DNA of 64,000 bases from the NCBI RefSeq assembly GCF_000745775.1, contig NZ_JQJY01000008.1, forward strand, positions 1-64,000. Reading direction: 5' to 3'. Shown piece by piece: positions 51,334-60,897 of this stretch (position 1 is the stretch's first letter; every line of letters starts with the position of its first letter). The notes under the pieces are model-generated. The model searched no databases, was not told the DNA's origin, and was given only the letters and a program-made list of their open reading frames with translations. The position numbers were made by a program, and so were the translations under genes. The stretch is from Flavobacterium sp. ASV13 (GTDB lineage Bacteria > Bacteroidota > Bacteroidia > Flavobacteriales > Flavobacteriaceae).

Positions 51334-54300
51334 ATGACAAATTTTACTAGGATTAAAAAAAGTCCTAATGGTGGATCAGGATTTAATTTGAAAAAGAAGA
51401 TGATGATGTTTTGCGTCTTATTTTCTTTGTCACAAGTTCATGGCTACGCTATTAGTTCTAAAAGTACAATGGAGTCTCACGATGTTGTTCCACAAAAAAG
51501 CATTAAGGGACTAGTAGTAGATGAAAGCGGCATGCCGATGCCGGGAGTTTCAGTTTTAGAAAAAGGAAGTAAAAATAGTACTTCAACCGATTTTGATGGA
51601 AAATTTACTTTAAAGGTAGATAACGACAATGCAGTAATCGTTGTGTCTTATTTAGGCTATGTAACTGCAGAGGTTAGCGTAAAAGGCGAAGCTTCAATTA
51701 CTGTAAAATTGAAAAAAGCGACTACCTCATTAGAGGAGGTTGTTGTAGTAGGTTACGGTAAAATGAAGAAAAAGGATTTAACTGGAGCAATTGTTCAGGT
51801 AACGCCTGATAAATTGGCGAACCAAAATCCACAAACAGTTCAGGATATCTTAAGAGGTACTCCGGGTGTACGAGTAGGTTATGATCCTTCAGCAAAAGGA
51901 GGAGGAAGCATACAAGTTCGTGGTCAGACTTCAGTTTATACAGGAGGTAGTCATAATTCACCGCTTATTATTTTAGACGGAATGCAGTTTTATGGTGAGT
52001 TATCAGAAATAAATCCTGATGATATTCAGCAACTTGATATTTTAAAAGATGCTTCGGCAGCATCAGTATATGGATCGAGAGCAGCAGCAGGGGTTATTCT
52101 TATTTCAACTAAAAAAGGAAAAACAGGTAAGCCTATTGTTAGTTTTACTACAAACACAACAATTAGCAATAAAAGCGCCTATCGTGGTGTGTATTCTCCA
52201 GAAGGATACTTAAAATATCGTGAAGACTGGGAAACTGCCCAAACTTACGGTGTTAATCCAACAACTAAGCAATACGAAGCGTGGATTGCGGGAACAGTTG
52301 CTAACGGTAAACCGGGATATTTTTCGAATCCAAATGATTTAGCGAAATGGGGTATTACTGAAGCGCAATGGTTAGCGTATCAACCGGCTACTCAAACAGC
52401 AGGAAAAAGCAGTAAAGAAGTATGGGGAACACGTTTAGGATTGAATTTTGATCCTTCGTTAATGGCTAATTTCTTAGCTGATAAAACGCATGACTGGAGC
52501 GACAGCTCTTTTAGAACAGGGATTAATCATGATAATAATTTGAGTATTTCGGGAGCAGGAGATAAGGTTAACTATTACATGTCGTTTGGTTATTTAACTT
52601 CAGAAGGAGCTATTGTTGGAAATGATTATAAATCAGCTCGTTCTAATATGAAAGTTGATGCTAAAATTACAGATTGGCTTGACTTTGGAGCAAATATTAA
52701 TTTTCAGGATCGATCAGATGGAGACATAACTCCTTCGTTAGGTACAAATGCTGGAGATAACAATATGATGAGAACCAGCCCATTCGGAACTTTTATAGAT
52801 GCAAATGGAAACTATGAGAGACAGCCAATGGGGAAAAATGTTTCTGGACAGAATTATAACTATTACTACGAACGTCAATATATTGACAAGGAAACAGGAT
52901 TTACAACATTGAATGCTATTTTCAATACAAAAGTAACGTTGCCGTTAGGAATTACTTACTCATTTAATATTGCTCCTCGTTATCAGTTTTATCATGATCG
53001 TTATTTCAGATCAACACAAAATCCAAACTGGCCGGCAGCTACGACTGGTGTAAATAGAAATAATTCTACAAGATTTGAGTATAACTTGAATAATACAATC
53101 ACGTGGGATTATACAATTGCTGAAAAACATCACTTCATTGCAACTTTTGTCCAGGAAGCTGAAGAACGCCGCTTATGGTCAGACGGAATGGATGCTTATA
53201 ATATTCAACCATCAGATGCATTAGGTTTTCACAATGTTAGTACAGCAACTATGGCAAATAGTGCACTTAGATCAAACGATACACATGAAACAGCAGATGG
53301 TTTGATGGCAAGACTTTTCTATTCATTCGATAATCGTTATATGTTGACAGCGACTGTTCGTCGTGATGGATATTCAGCATTTGGAGCTTCAAATCCTTAT
53401 GCAGTTTTCCCTTCTTTTGGAGTGGCTTGGAATTTTAAAAATGAAAACTGGTTCAAATGGGATGCGATGAGCACAGGTAAATTACGTTTGTCTTGGGGTA
53501 AAAACGGAAACAGATCGCTTGCAGATCCTTACATTTCTCTTGCAAACTTAGTAAATACTGGAACAATGGGATATTTAGATCCTTCAGGAAAAGCGCTTGA
53601 GTTGAAATATTTAGCACTTGACCGTATGGCCAATCCAAATTTGGAGTGGGAAAAAACAACATCAACAAATATTGGTCTTGACTTAGGTTTCTTACACGAT
53701 CGTATTACGGCTACTTTAGATCTTTACAAAGCATCTACTCATGACATGATTATGAGTCAATCATTACCTGGTTTCACTGGATTCTCATCAATTGCAACTA
53801 ATCTTGGAGAGGTTCAAAATAAAGGTTTTGAGTTTAGTATTAATACACTTAATATGAAAACACCAAACTTTGAATGGCGTACTACATTTGGTATCTCATA
53901 TAACGAAAATAAAATTATCTCATTGTATGGCAATATGGTAGATATTAAAGATGCCAGTGGTAATGTTATTGGAAAAAAAGAGGGTGATGATTCAGCTAAT
54001 GGATGGTTTATAGGAAGACCTATTTCTCAAATCTGGGATTATAAAGTAACTGGAATTTGGCAAAAAGATGAGTGGAAAGAAGCTCAAAGATACGGACAGC
54101 GTCCTGGAGATCCAAAAGTTGAAAACAGCAATACATCAGATGACGTAGATGCAGTAGATGCAGATGGTGTTGCTTACAAAAAAGCGGTTTATAATGAAAA
54201 AGATAAACAGTTTCTAGGGAATTCAAATCCTCCAGTACAGTGGACGTTGCGTAATGATTTTAAAATTTACAAAAACTGGGATTTAGGAATCAGCATGTAT

Positions 54301-54702
54301 TCATATAATGGTGGGAAATCACTTAGTTCAATTTATATGAACACTTTCAACGATGCCAGTTTGTATAAATTCAATTTTAATCCATATGTAAACCCTTATT
54401 GGACACTTGATAACCCAACTAATGAATGGGCTCGTCTTGACGCTAAAGGACCTGCTGGAACTCCAGTTGCACCAGGAAAATTATATGACCGTAGTTTTAT
54501 TCGTCTAGACAACATTTCTATAGCTTATACGCTTCCTAGAGATCTTTTAGATCGCGCGCATATTAAAAATATAAAAATTTACGCTTCAGTTCAAAACGTA
54601 GCAACATGGTCTGCTTCTAAAGAATGGAAATATTTTGGAGATCCAGAAACAGGAGGATTGGCTACAAGACAATTTAATTTAGGTTTTAATTTCCAACTTT
54701 AA
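51334..54702 (+). CDS. SusC/RagA-family TonB-linked outer-membrane transporter
   Basis: The 1122-residue protein has a leader with a hydrophobic segment (MMMFCVLFSLSQVHGYA) after a basic stretch. A carboxypeptidase-regulatory-like domain follows (KSIKGLVVDESGMPMPGVSVLEKG, about residues 52-130), then the TonB-box region LEEVVVVGYGKMKKKDLTGAI. The plug has QDILRGTPGVRV and DIQQLDILKDASAASVYGSRAAAGVI. A long 22-strand barrel ends in QFNLGFNFQL. There is no STN domain, so it is not of the FecI/FecR-signalling type. With SusD it imports an oligomeric nutrient, probably a glycan or peptide; the substrate is unknown. Confidence 0.95.
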   Translation: MTNFTRIKKSPNGGSGFNLKKKMMMFCVLFSLSQVHGYAISSKSTMESHDVVPQKSIKGLVVDESGMPMPGVSVLEKGSKNSTSTDFDGKFTLKVDNDNAVIVVSYLGYVTAEVSVKGEASITVKLKKATTSLEEVVVVGYGKMKKKDLTGAIVQVTPDKLANQNPQTVQDILRGTPGVRVGYDPSAKGGGSIQVRGQTSVYTGGSHNSPLIILDGMQFYGELSEINPDDIQQLDILKDASAASVYGSRAAAGVILISTKKGKTGKPIVSFTTNTTISNKSAYRGVYSPEGYLKYREDWETAQTYGVNPTTKQYEAWIAGTVANGKPGYFSNPNDLAKWGITEAQWLAYQPATQTAGKSSKEVWGTRLGLNFDPSLMANFLADKTHDWSDSSFRTGINHDNNLSISGAGDKVNYYMSFGYLTSEGAIVGNDYKSARSNMKVDAKITDWLDFGANINFQDRSDGDITPSLGTNAGDNNMMRTSPFGTFIDANGNYERQPMGKNVSGQNYNYYYERQYIDKETGFTTLNAIFNTKVTLPLGITYSFNIAPRYQFYHDRYFRSTQNPNWPAATTGVNRNNSTRFEYNLNNTITWDYTIAEKHHFIATFVQEAEERRLWSDGMDAYNIQPSDALGFHNVSTATMANSALRSNDTHETADGLMARLFYSFDNRYMLTATVRRDGYSAFGASNPYAVFPSFGVAWNFKNENWFKWDAMSTGKLRLSWGKNGNRSLADPYISLANLVNTGTMGYLDPSGKALELKYLALDRMANPNLEWEKTTSTNIGLDLGFLHDRITATLDLYKASTHDMIMSQSLPGFTGFSSIATNLGEVQNKGFEFSINTLNMKTPNFEWRTTFGISYNENKIISLYGNMVDIKDASGNVIGKKEGDDSANGWFIGRPISQIWDYKVTGIWQKDEWKEAQRYGQRPGDPKVENSNTSDDVDAVDADGVAYKKAVYNEKDKQFLGNSNPPVQWTLRNDFKIYKNWDLGISMYSYNGGKSLSSIYMNTFNDASLYKFNFNPYVNPYWTLDNPTNEWARLDAKGPAGTPVAPGKLYDRSFIRLDNISIAYTLPRDLLDRAHIKNIKIYASVQNVATWSASKEWKYFGDPETGGLATRQFNLGFNFQL

Positions 54703-54715
54703 AAATTATTCAACA

Positions 54716-56719
54716 ATGAAAAAATATATAAAAAATAAAATAACAAGACTAGTGCCTTTTGCTTTATTGGCAGTATTGGCCAGTTCTTGTTCGAAAGATT
54801 TTTTGGAATCTGACCCGCTTTCGTTTTACGAACCAGAAACTACATTTTCTACAGAAGCTGGTTTGCAGGCAACTTTAGCACTATGTGATAAACAGTTGCG
54901 CAATAATTATATTCATTACGGTTTTTCTGGTGTGAGTGTGCCTATTGGTACAGAATATCTTTTCTCAGACATGGCGCAATATGGTAAAACAGATACAGGA
55001 AGTAACATTGCTGATTATGCTGCTACGATCGTTCCAACTGGAGATTTTAGAAGAGACCCAAGTGGTGAATCACTTTATCTTGGATTCCTTTGGACTGAAG
55101 CTTATACAGGTATCAAAAATGCTAACACAGTATTAACTTATATTGGTAATGTAAAAAGTTTATCGGAAGAGGTTAAAAATAAATATATCGGTCAGGCATA
55201 TTTTCACAGAGCATACCGTTATCTTAATTTAGTGTATGAATTTGGTGACATACCATTGATTACTAAAATCTTGTCGGTTCCTAAACAGAGTTATTATTCT
55301 ACAAAAAAAGAAGCGATCATTGAAATGATTACGGCTGATATGGAGAAAGCTGTACAATGGGTACCAGAGCAATCAAAAATAGGATATGTAGGTATGGTTA
55401 GTAAAGGTGCTTGTCGTCAATTGCTAATTAAGTGTTATTTGGCATCTGGAAGATTTGCTGATGCTGAAGCACAAGCTAATCTTTTGATTAATGGATCAGG
55501 TTATTCTTTGGTACAAAATTCTTTAGGTATTTTTGATCCGGGAGGAAATCCCACTGCATGGCCTATTACAAGGAATGTAATTTGGGATTTACACAGACCA
55601 GAGAACAAAGTGATTTCTGCTAATACTGAAGCGATATTAGTTGCACCAAACGGAGGAGCACAGTCATTTTTAGCATTTGCTTCAATGAGAATTTTTGGAC
55701 CAAACTGGAATGATGCTAACTTAATTACTCCTGATGGTAAAACTGCAGCACCTCGTTTTCCTTTAACTGATAAAACGAATTACAATGCAAAATACGATTA
55801 CCAAAGAGCAATAGGGCGTGGTATCGGGACTATAAGTGGATCTTATTATTCGCAGCATCCTATGTGGGTTGTAAATGGTGTTGAGGATAAGGTGGATCTT
55901 AGACATAACAGTACTGTTGGTAACTGGGTAAACATGGAAGACCTTAAATACGCTCCAGGAGCGGGGGGAAGTGCTACATGGGCTGGACAAAATTTCAGAA
56001 TGAAAGATGCAGCTGGTAAATTGCTAGCAACAGATTCCATTCGCGATTGGTTTGATTTTCCTCATTATAAAATCTTTTATCATGATGTTGTAGCCGAGGC
56101 TAATCCAGCAGCAAATGATTTTCAAGGAGCTACTGCAGGAGCAAGTGCACATATGTACATTTATCGTTTAGCTGAAACTTATTTGTTACGTGCTGAAGCT
56201 CGTTTTTATCAAGGCAATGCGACTGGAGCAGCTCAGGATGTTAATGTTGTAAGAGCGAGAGCAAAAGCAACACAAATGTATACTACTGTAACTATTGGTG
56301 ATATTTGTGCAGAAAGAGGAAGAGAGCTTTACATGGAAGAATGGAGAAATGTGGAGTTAAAACGTATTTCGCACTGTTTAGCTATGAGTGGAAAACCTGA
56401 TGAGTGGGGTAATACCTATAATAAAGCAACTTGGGATAAACAATCTGGTAAAGATGCATCTGGAGGAAGCTACTGGTGGCAACGTATTGTTCATTACACA
56501 CTTTACAATAAATATCCAAATGGTATTTCGCTTAAGCCAGGTGTAAAGTTTTATACTATGGATAAACGTAATAATTACTGGCCAATTCCTTATAGACTTG
56601 CTATAGAGCCTAACATCAAAGGTCAGCTAAGTCAAAATTATGGTTATGATGGCTACAATGAAGCTGTTAAAGTATGGGATAAATGGCAGGATGCTGTTGA
56701 TGACGAAAGTAAAATTTAA
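54716..56719 (+). CDS. SusD/RagB-family nutrient-binding lipoprotein
   Basis: The 667-residue surface lipoprotein has a lipobox LASSC (Cys about 26) followed by SKDFLES, typical of SusD exported to the surface. TPR-like helices include YFHRAYRYLNLVYEFGDIPLI and KGACRQLLIKCYLASGRFADAEAQAN. The C-terminal MYIYRLAETYLLRAEARFYQGN and ICAERGRELYMEEWRNVELKR blocks are family signatures. At 667 residues it is longer than most (about 500-600). It starts 13 bp after susC and caps that transporter. A strong terminator follows. Confidence 0.95.
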   Translation: MKKYIKNKITRLVPFALLAVLASSCSKDFLESDPLSFYEPETTFSTEAGLQATLALCDKQLRNNYIHYGFSGVSVPIGTEYLFSDMAQYGKTDTGSNIADYAATIVPTGDFRRDPSGESLYLGFLWTEAYTGIKNANTVLTYIGNVKSLSEEVKNKYIGQAYFHRAYRYLNLVYEFGDIPLITKILSVPKQSYYSTKKEAIIEMITADMEKAVQWVPEQSKIGYVGMVSKGACRQLLIKCYLASGRFADAEAQANLLINGSGYSLVQNSLGIFDPGGNPTAWPITRNVIWDLHRPENKVISANTEAILVAPNGGAQSFLAFASMRIFGPNWNDANLITPDGKTAAPRFPLTDKTNYNAKYDYQRAIGRGIGTISGSYYSQHPMWVVNGVEDKVDLRHNSTVGNWVNMEDLKYAPGAGGSATWAGQNFRMKDAAGKLLATDSIRDWFDFPHYKIFYHDVVAEANPAANDFQGATAGASAHMYIYRLAETYLLRAEARFYQGNATGAAQDVNVVRARAKATQMYTTVTIGDICAERGRELYMEEWRNVELKRISHCLAMSGKPDEWGNTYNKATWDKQSGKDASGGSYWWQRIVHYTLYNKYPNGISLKPGVKFYTMDKRNNYWPIPYRLAIEPNIKGQLSQNYGYDGYNEAVKVWDKWQDAVDDESKI

Positions 56720-56795
56720 TTTTTTTTTCTCAAAGTAAAATTTGAGATATAAAATGAAAAAATAGCTTGAAGCCCCCAAATAAAGCTAAAACAAG

Positions 56796-56829
56796 AAACG
56801 AGTTAATTTATATAGTTAACTCGTTTTTT
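56796..56829 (+). terminator. Terminator of the SusC/SusD operon
   Basis: AAACGAGTTAA and TTAACTCGTTT pair around a nine-base loop, followed by Ts. Confidence 0.85.
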
Positions 56830-57027
56830 TGTCTTTATTTTAGAATGTATTGTCCCGCTTTAACTCAAAGAACAATTTTAAAAAGTCAGTTATGAGGCCG
56901 ACATATATCTAATAAATTTTGATAAATGAAATAATAGATTTTGTCACTTTGAACGTAATTCAAAACTTAAAGATTAAACTAAAACTATTAAAATATATAT
57001 ATAACCGCCAATAAACCAATTTAAACA
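56830..57027 (+). other. AT-rich leader before the thioredoxin-like gene
   Basis: Following the SusD terminator, about 200 bp of AT-rich sequence precede the next gene. I see no hairpin or exact -7 element. Confidence 0.35.
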
Positions 57028-58455
57028 ATGCTCAAAAATCTTCATTTTATCTCCTTTTTTTTCATGTTTTTAGCCATAAACTCGGCAAAAGCACATACAA
57101 ATTCTTGTCAGCAAGACAATGAAATTGTTTTTATATTCAAAAAAAATGATCACGTTCCAACCACAAAGTATCGTACTATCAGCGGAACTATTAACCCAAT
57201 TTATATTTCAGAACAAGGGGATTTTAAACGTTCGGAATTGATTATTAATAATAAATCAAAAACCGATACAATCAGTAGATCAGTCAAAGGAGATTTAATT
57301 TGTATGACTTATATTTATGATTCTCCCAAAACGTATTATTACTTGTTTCAAAAAGGAGATACTATAATTTTTGATTATGAAAATGGTGTGCCGAAAGCAA
57401 CGATATTTGGTCGTAAAACTAAAGAGTTTGACTGCAATTTTGAAGTTTCTTTCAAAATTCAAAAACCACTGGATGATTTTGAGTTTTTTGATCAAAACAA
57501 AAGAATGCGGAATGAATTGGAAAGCAAAAAACATAAGACAGAAATACATGATTATACAGTAAAAATACATGCTACTCTCGACTCTTTGTTTGCTAAAGAT
57601 TTAATTTCTAAAAATGTCATGAAATTGTATAAAGAGCATACAAAATATTACGAGATTAATGTAAACAAAGAACTGCTTTCTAAAATTTCTGCCGATGATT
57701 TAAAACAGGATGATTTATTGTATATGAGAGGTTATCAGTTTTTTTTAGACAATTATATTACCAAAAAAATAAAAGAAACAAATACAAAATCACAACCAGA
57801 TAATCCTAAAATAGCATTTGATTATGTTTTGAAGAGCAAAGTTTTTTCTGTCATAGTAAAAGATTATTTATTGTACACAACTTTGTGTCGAATTATAGAA
57901 TCATCATCAAATGTAGATTCAGAAATGTATTTTGAAAAATTCAAGCAAGAAGTGCATAATAAAGAAATGTGCAATGAAATTTTTGAGAAATATGCTTTCG
58001 ATCTTTCTAAAATGAAAGAAGAAAAGAAGATTACTTATTTCCTCAATTCAGCTAAACAAAAATTCACACTGGATGAAATTCTTTCAAAAAATAAAAACAA
58101 AGTAATTTATGTTGATTTTTGGGCAAGTTGGTGCGGACCCTGCAGAGTTTCTATTCCGGCATTCAATAATTTAAAAAAAATGTATAAGGATAAAGAAGTT
58201 GTTTTTGTCAATATTTCCATCGACAAAGATTTATCAGCTTGGAAAATGGCTTCTGATAAAGAAAAATTATTTTCAAGCAGCAGTAATCTATTTGCTGTCA
58301 ATTATCCGAATGCGGAGTTTTATCAAGATCTGCAGTTGAAAACAATTCCTAGATATTTACTTTACAATAAAAAAGGAGAATTAATTAACAACACAGCACC
58401 ACATCCTGAAAGTAAAGAAATTGAAATAGAATTAGATAAATTATTACAAGAATAA
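57028..58455 (+). CDS. TlpA-like periplasmic thioredoxin-domain protein
   Basis: The 475-residue protein has a signal peptide (MLKNLHFISFFFMFLAINSAKA). About 320 residues with a lysine-rich helical middle precede the C-terminal thioredoxin domain (about 345-475). That domain has VIYVDFWASWCGPCRVSIPAF with the redox pair Cys369/Cys372 and the cis-proline TIPRY. Such TlpA/ResA-like proteins reduce disulphides or assist cytochrome maturation in the periplasm. The N-terminal part does not match a domain I know. It has its own leader after the SusCD terminator, so cotranscription with SusCD is unlikely. Confidence 0.85.
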   Translation: MLKNLHFISFFFMFLAINSAKAHTNSCQQDNEIVFIFKKNDHVPTTKYRTISGTINPIYISEQGDFKRSELIINNKSKTDTISRSVKGDLICMTYIYDSPKTYYYLFQKGDTIIFDYENGVPKATIFGRKTKEFDCNFEVSFKIQKPLDDFEFFDQNKRMRNELESKKHKTEIHDYTVKIHATLDSLFAKDLISKNVMKLYKEHTKYYEINVNKELLSKISADDLKQDDLLYMRGYQFFLDNYITKKIKETNTKSQPDNPKIAFDYVLKSKVFSVIVKDYLLYTTLCRIIESSSNVDSEMYFEKFKQEVHNKEMCNEIFEKYAFDLSKMKEEKKITYFLNSAKQKFTLDEILSKNKNKVIYVDFWASWCGPCRVSIPAFNNLKKMYKDKEVVFVNISIDKDLSAWKMASDKEKLFSSSSNLFAVNYPNAEFYQDLQLKTIPRYLLYNKKGELINNTAPHPESKEIEIELDKLLQE

Positions 58456-58530
58456 AGATATGTAAAGTATTATAAAGGATCGTTTTATCCAGCTCAATAT
58501 GCTATTAAATAATTAAAAACTCTTAAAAAT

Positions 58531-58566
58531 ACCAAAGCCTTACTAATTCAACAGTAAGGCTTTGGT
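58531..58566. terminator. Bidirectional terminator
   Basis: ACCAAAGCCTTAC and GTAAGGCTTTGGT pair perfectly around a ten-base loop, between the convergent thioredoxin-like gene and the six-gene envelope operon. Confidence 0.75.
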
Positions 58567-58593
58567 AATTAACAAAAATTAAGAAAGGAGAAG

Positions 58594-59085
58594 TTAGTAG
58601 CCACCACCACCACCACCTCCACCAGCAGGGCTTCCAGCTGGATTAGCAGTAACGAGCTGTCCTCTTATTTCGCCTCCTGAAAAAGCTTCAGAATGTAGAT
58701 TGACATAATAATTATTAGCCATAAGATCGGTTTCTTGAGCTGCAGTCAAAGCAGTACTAGTATAACTAATAGGTGATGCCAAACTAGAGAACGGAAATAT
58801 TACAGGGCCATTAGTACCTGCGGCGCCCATATGTATATGCCCCATAGTTGGCGTTAAACCGGAATACGTCACAGTAACCGTAAAGATTTTTGTGGTTTTA
58901 TTATAACTCAAAGTTGCTGTTCCTGTTGCTGTTGAAGCGTTTGCAGGAACTTCACTTGCACCACTCAAAATCGCATTGAATGTTACAATAATAGGCGACG
59001 GATTAGAATTGTCATCATTACTAGAGCAAGATACTCCAATAAATAGCAACAATAAGAGCGCCGAAAAATTAAATAGAGATTTCAT
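58594..59085 (-). CDS. CHRD-domain lipoprotein
   Basis: The 163-residue lipoprotein has a lipobox GVSC (Cys20) followed by SSNDDNSNP. Residues about 33-145 form a CHRD domain: FNAILSGASEVPANASTATG, LTPTMGHIHMGAAGTNGPVIFPF and YYVNLHSEAFSGGEIRGQLV. The histidines in GHIHMG and NLHSE are conserved in the family and might bind metal. The tail ends in a run of eight glycines and a tyrosine. It is the last gene of a six-gene operon. CHRD was defined in chordin, and its bacterial role is unknown. Confidence 0.88.
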   Translation of the reverse strand: MKSLFNFSALLLLLFIGVSCSSNDDNSNPSPIIVTFNAILSGASEVPANASTATGTATLSYNKTTKIFTVTVTYSGLTPTMGHIHMGAAGTNGPVIFPFSSLASPISYTSTALTAAQETDLMANNYYVNLHSEAFSGGEIRGQLVTANPAGSPAGGGGGGGGY

Positions 59086-59114
59086 AATTTTATAATTTTA
59101 GAGTTTAAAAAAGA

Positions 59115-59657
59115 TTATTTTCCATCGAGAATAAGGTTCAGGGCAATATTTACATCTTCCGAAACTTTGCTTTTTACAACACTTGGTATTTTAATATTAT
59201 AATCTTGGGCTTTTACTGTAAAATTGTTGGAGAGATATAATTTTCCATCTTTCAAGGCCAAACTAACTTTAGTTTTAATCTTCTTTGTAACGCCATGTAT
59301 AGTCAGATCACCTTCGGCATCATATTTTTTTGAAGTGCTTAATTTAGAAGCATCAAAATCTATGATTTTTCCTTTAAATGTGGCTTTTGGATAAACGGAA
59401 GATTCCATATAATTTTCATTAAAATGTTCTTCCATAAGCGGAATTTCAAATTTGAAAGCTTTTACCAGAGCCAGTACAGCAAATTCACCAGTAGATTTAT
59501 CAAGAATTGCTGAAACCGAATTGTTTACCGCTGCAACAGGCTCAAAAGAAGGTGCAGAAGCTTCAAATTTTATTTGTCCGGTTCGGGTTATTGTTTTTTG
59601 GGAGAAAATGGTGTTTCCCACAAAAAATAATAGAATTAAAAATGCTGTTTTTTTCAT
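59115..59657 (-). CDS. YceI-family periplasmic protein
   Basis: The 180-residue protein has a signal peptide (MKKTAFLILLFFVGNTIFSQ). The rest is a YceI lipocalin-like barrel: GQIKFEASAPSFEPVAAVNNSV, FKFEIPLMEEHFNENYMESSVYPKATFKGKI, and AEGDLTIHGVTKKIKTKVSL. Related proteins bind polyisoprenoid quinone-like lipids within the barrel. It lies between the CHRD and haem lipoprotein genes with gaps of 29 and 9 bp, so cotranscription is very likely. A quinone-binding role in this operon is inference. Confidence 0.92.
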   Translation of the reverse strand: MKKTAFLILLFFVGNTIFSQKTITRTGQIKFEASAPSFEPVAAVNNSVSAILDKSTGEFAVLALVKAFKFEIPLMEEHFNENYMESSVYPKATFKGKIIDFDASKLSTSKKYDAEGDLTIHGVTKKIKTKVSLALKDGKLYLSNNFTVKAQDYNIKIPSVVKSKVSEDVNIALNLILDGK

Positions 59658-59666
59658 CGTTTTAAT

Positions 59667-60011
59667 TTATTCTTTTACAAATCCGTTTGCAGCCCAAAGT
59701 TTTATCATGTCAATATCTGTTTGAGGTAAACTTCCTCCTAATGGCATTCGTGCTCCGCAGGATTGAGATTCTATTCTGCAGATTAAATTGGCATTGGTAC
59801 AGGCATTTTTGACTCCATCATATGTTTCCAGATTTGGATATTGCGATGTTCCGGAATGACAGCTGATACAGTTATGTTCCATAATATGCTCTATGTTTGC
59901 TGTATAAGTTGGATTGCCGGTAGGCGGAGCTAATTCGCTATAGGTGTTAGATTCACAGGAGACAATGAAAACGCTGGATAATAGGGTCAGGCAAATTTTT
60001 ATTTTTTTCAT
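59667..60011 (-). CDS. Cytochrome-c-like haem lipoprotein
   Basis: The 114-residue lipoprotein has a lipobox VSC (Cys19). It has one haem-binding motif, CISCH (Cys48, Cys51, His52), and a later RMPLGG with a candidate Met axial ligand. Three further cysteines (KNACTNANLICRIESQSCG) lie between, more than needed for a c-type haem, and may form a disulphide. This pattern matches small planctomycete/Bacteroidota-type cytochrome c domains. It should be anchored in the envelope and carry electrons, which fits the neighbouring YceI protein and barrel. Confidence 0.85.
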   Translation of the reverse strand: MKKIKICLTLLSSVFIVSCESNTYSELAPPTGNPTYTANIEHIMEHNCISCHSGTSQYPNLETYDGVKNACTNANLICRIESQSCGARMPLGGSLPQTDIDMIKLWAANGFVKE

Positions 60012-60029
60012 AGAATTTCGTATTAATTT

Positions 60030-60893
60030 TTAAAAAACCCTGTAGAGATTAAATCCGAAGTAAATACCTCCGCCATTCCATTTTCCTGTAGCATTAGAAA
60101 ATGCATAAACGTCGTTCATAGTCTGGCAATTTGAGAATACCATTTGAAAAATGTGCCCACCGGTATCGATATCTAATCCTACTGAAAGCAAGTTGTGATA
60201 TACCTCGCTTTCGGGAGCATTAATTCGCGGTGCATATTCAAGATTCATGCTTAATCTTTTTGTGAATTTATATCTTCCGCCAAGTCCAACCGCAAATTGA
60301 TCTTTTCTTTCCGTAGTTTCATCGTACAGATTTTTATGAATATAAATCGGGTTTATTTCAAGTGAAATCTTATCTGAAAATTGTCTTGAAACCAACAATT
60401 GTGTAGTATAGGCCAAACGATTATTAAATTGTAAATTCGGATATTGATCTGTACTTAAATTAGTATTGATATCCATCGTATTATAGCCCACAATAGTCAC
60501 CGGAAATCCATCAACTTCCTGAGTTTTCAGTCTGTATTTTAATGTCAGTTCATAAATTTTATTATTAGTTTGTCTTGAAGCTCCAACAGAAAACCAGTTT
60601 GTTACACCGTAAATTGCTCCCAATTTGGTATACGCATCATCTAATCCAAAGAAATTCTCAAACCCTTCAGTCAAATCACCAAAACGATGAGAAATCAATA
60701 CATACCATTCTCCTTTGGCGGTTAATTTTGTCGATTGCATGTTACAAATCTGCAGTCCTTTGAAACCTAAAGTTTCTGTCTGTTTTTCTTTTGATTTTAT
60801 AGTATCCAATTCCTTTAACAAATCATCTTGTGCCGATACGTGGCAAATGATTGAAAGAAAAAATGCTACGGATAAAAATAATTTTACCTTCAT
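60030..60893 (-). CDS. DUF5777-family beta-barrel protein
   Basis: The 287-residue protein has a signal peptide (MKVKLFLSVAFFLSIICHVSAQ). The rest alternates outer-membrane strands: GEWYVLISHRFGDLTEGFENFFGLDDA, IYGVTNWFSVGASRQTNN, IYELTLKYRLKTQ, LLVSRQFSDKISLEINPIYIH, FAVGLGGRYKFTKRLSMNLEYAPRIN and the final GGGIYFGFNLYRVF, which ends in Phe like true outer-membrane proteins. It matches the DUF5777 barrel family as I remember it. Its place beside a haem lipoprotein suggests a porin-cytochrome pairing, but no such function is established. Confidence 0.82.
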   Translation of the reverse strand: MKVKLFLSVAFFLSIICHVSAQDDLLKELDTIKSKEKQTETLGFKGLQICNMQSTKLTAKGEWYVLISHRFGDLTEGFENFFGLDDAYTKLGAIYGVTNWFSVGASRQTNNKIYELTLKYRLKTQEVDGFPVTIVGYNTMDINTNLSTDQYPNLQFNNRLAYTTQLLVSRQFSDKISLEINPIYIHKNLYDETTERKDQFAVGLGGRYKFTKRLSMNLEYAPRINAPESEVYHNLLSVGLDIDTGGHIFQMVFSNCQTMNDVYAFSNATGKWNGGGIYFGFNLYRVF

Positions 60894-60897
60894 TTAA

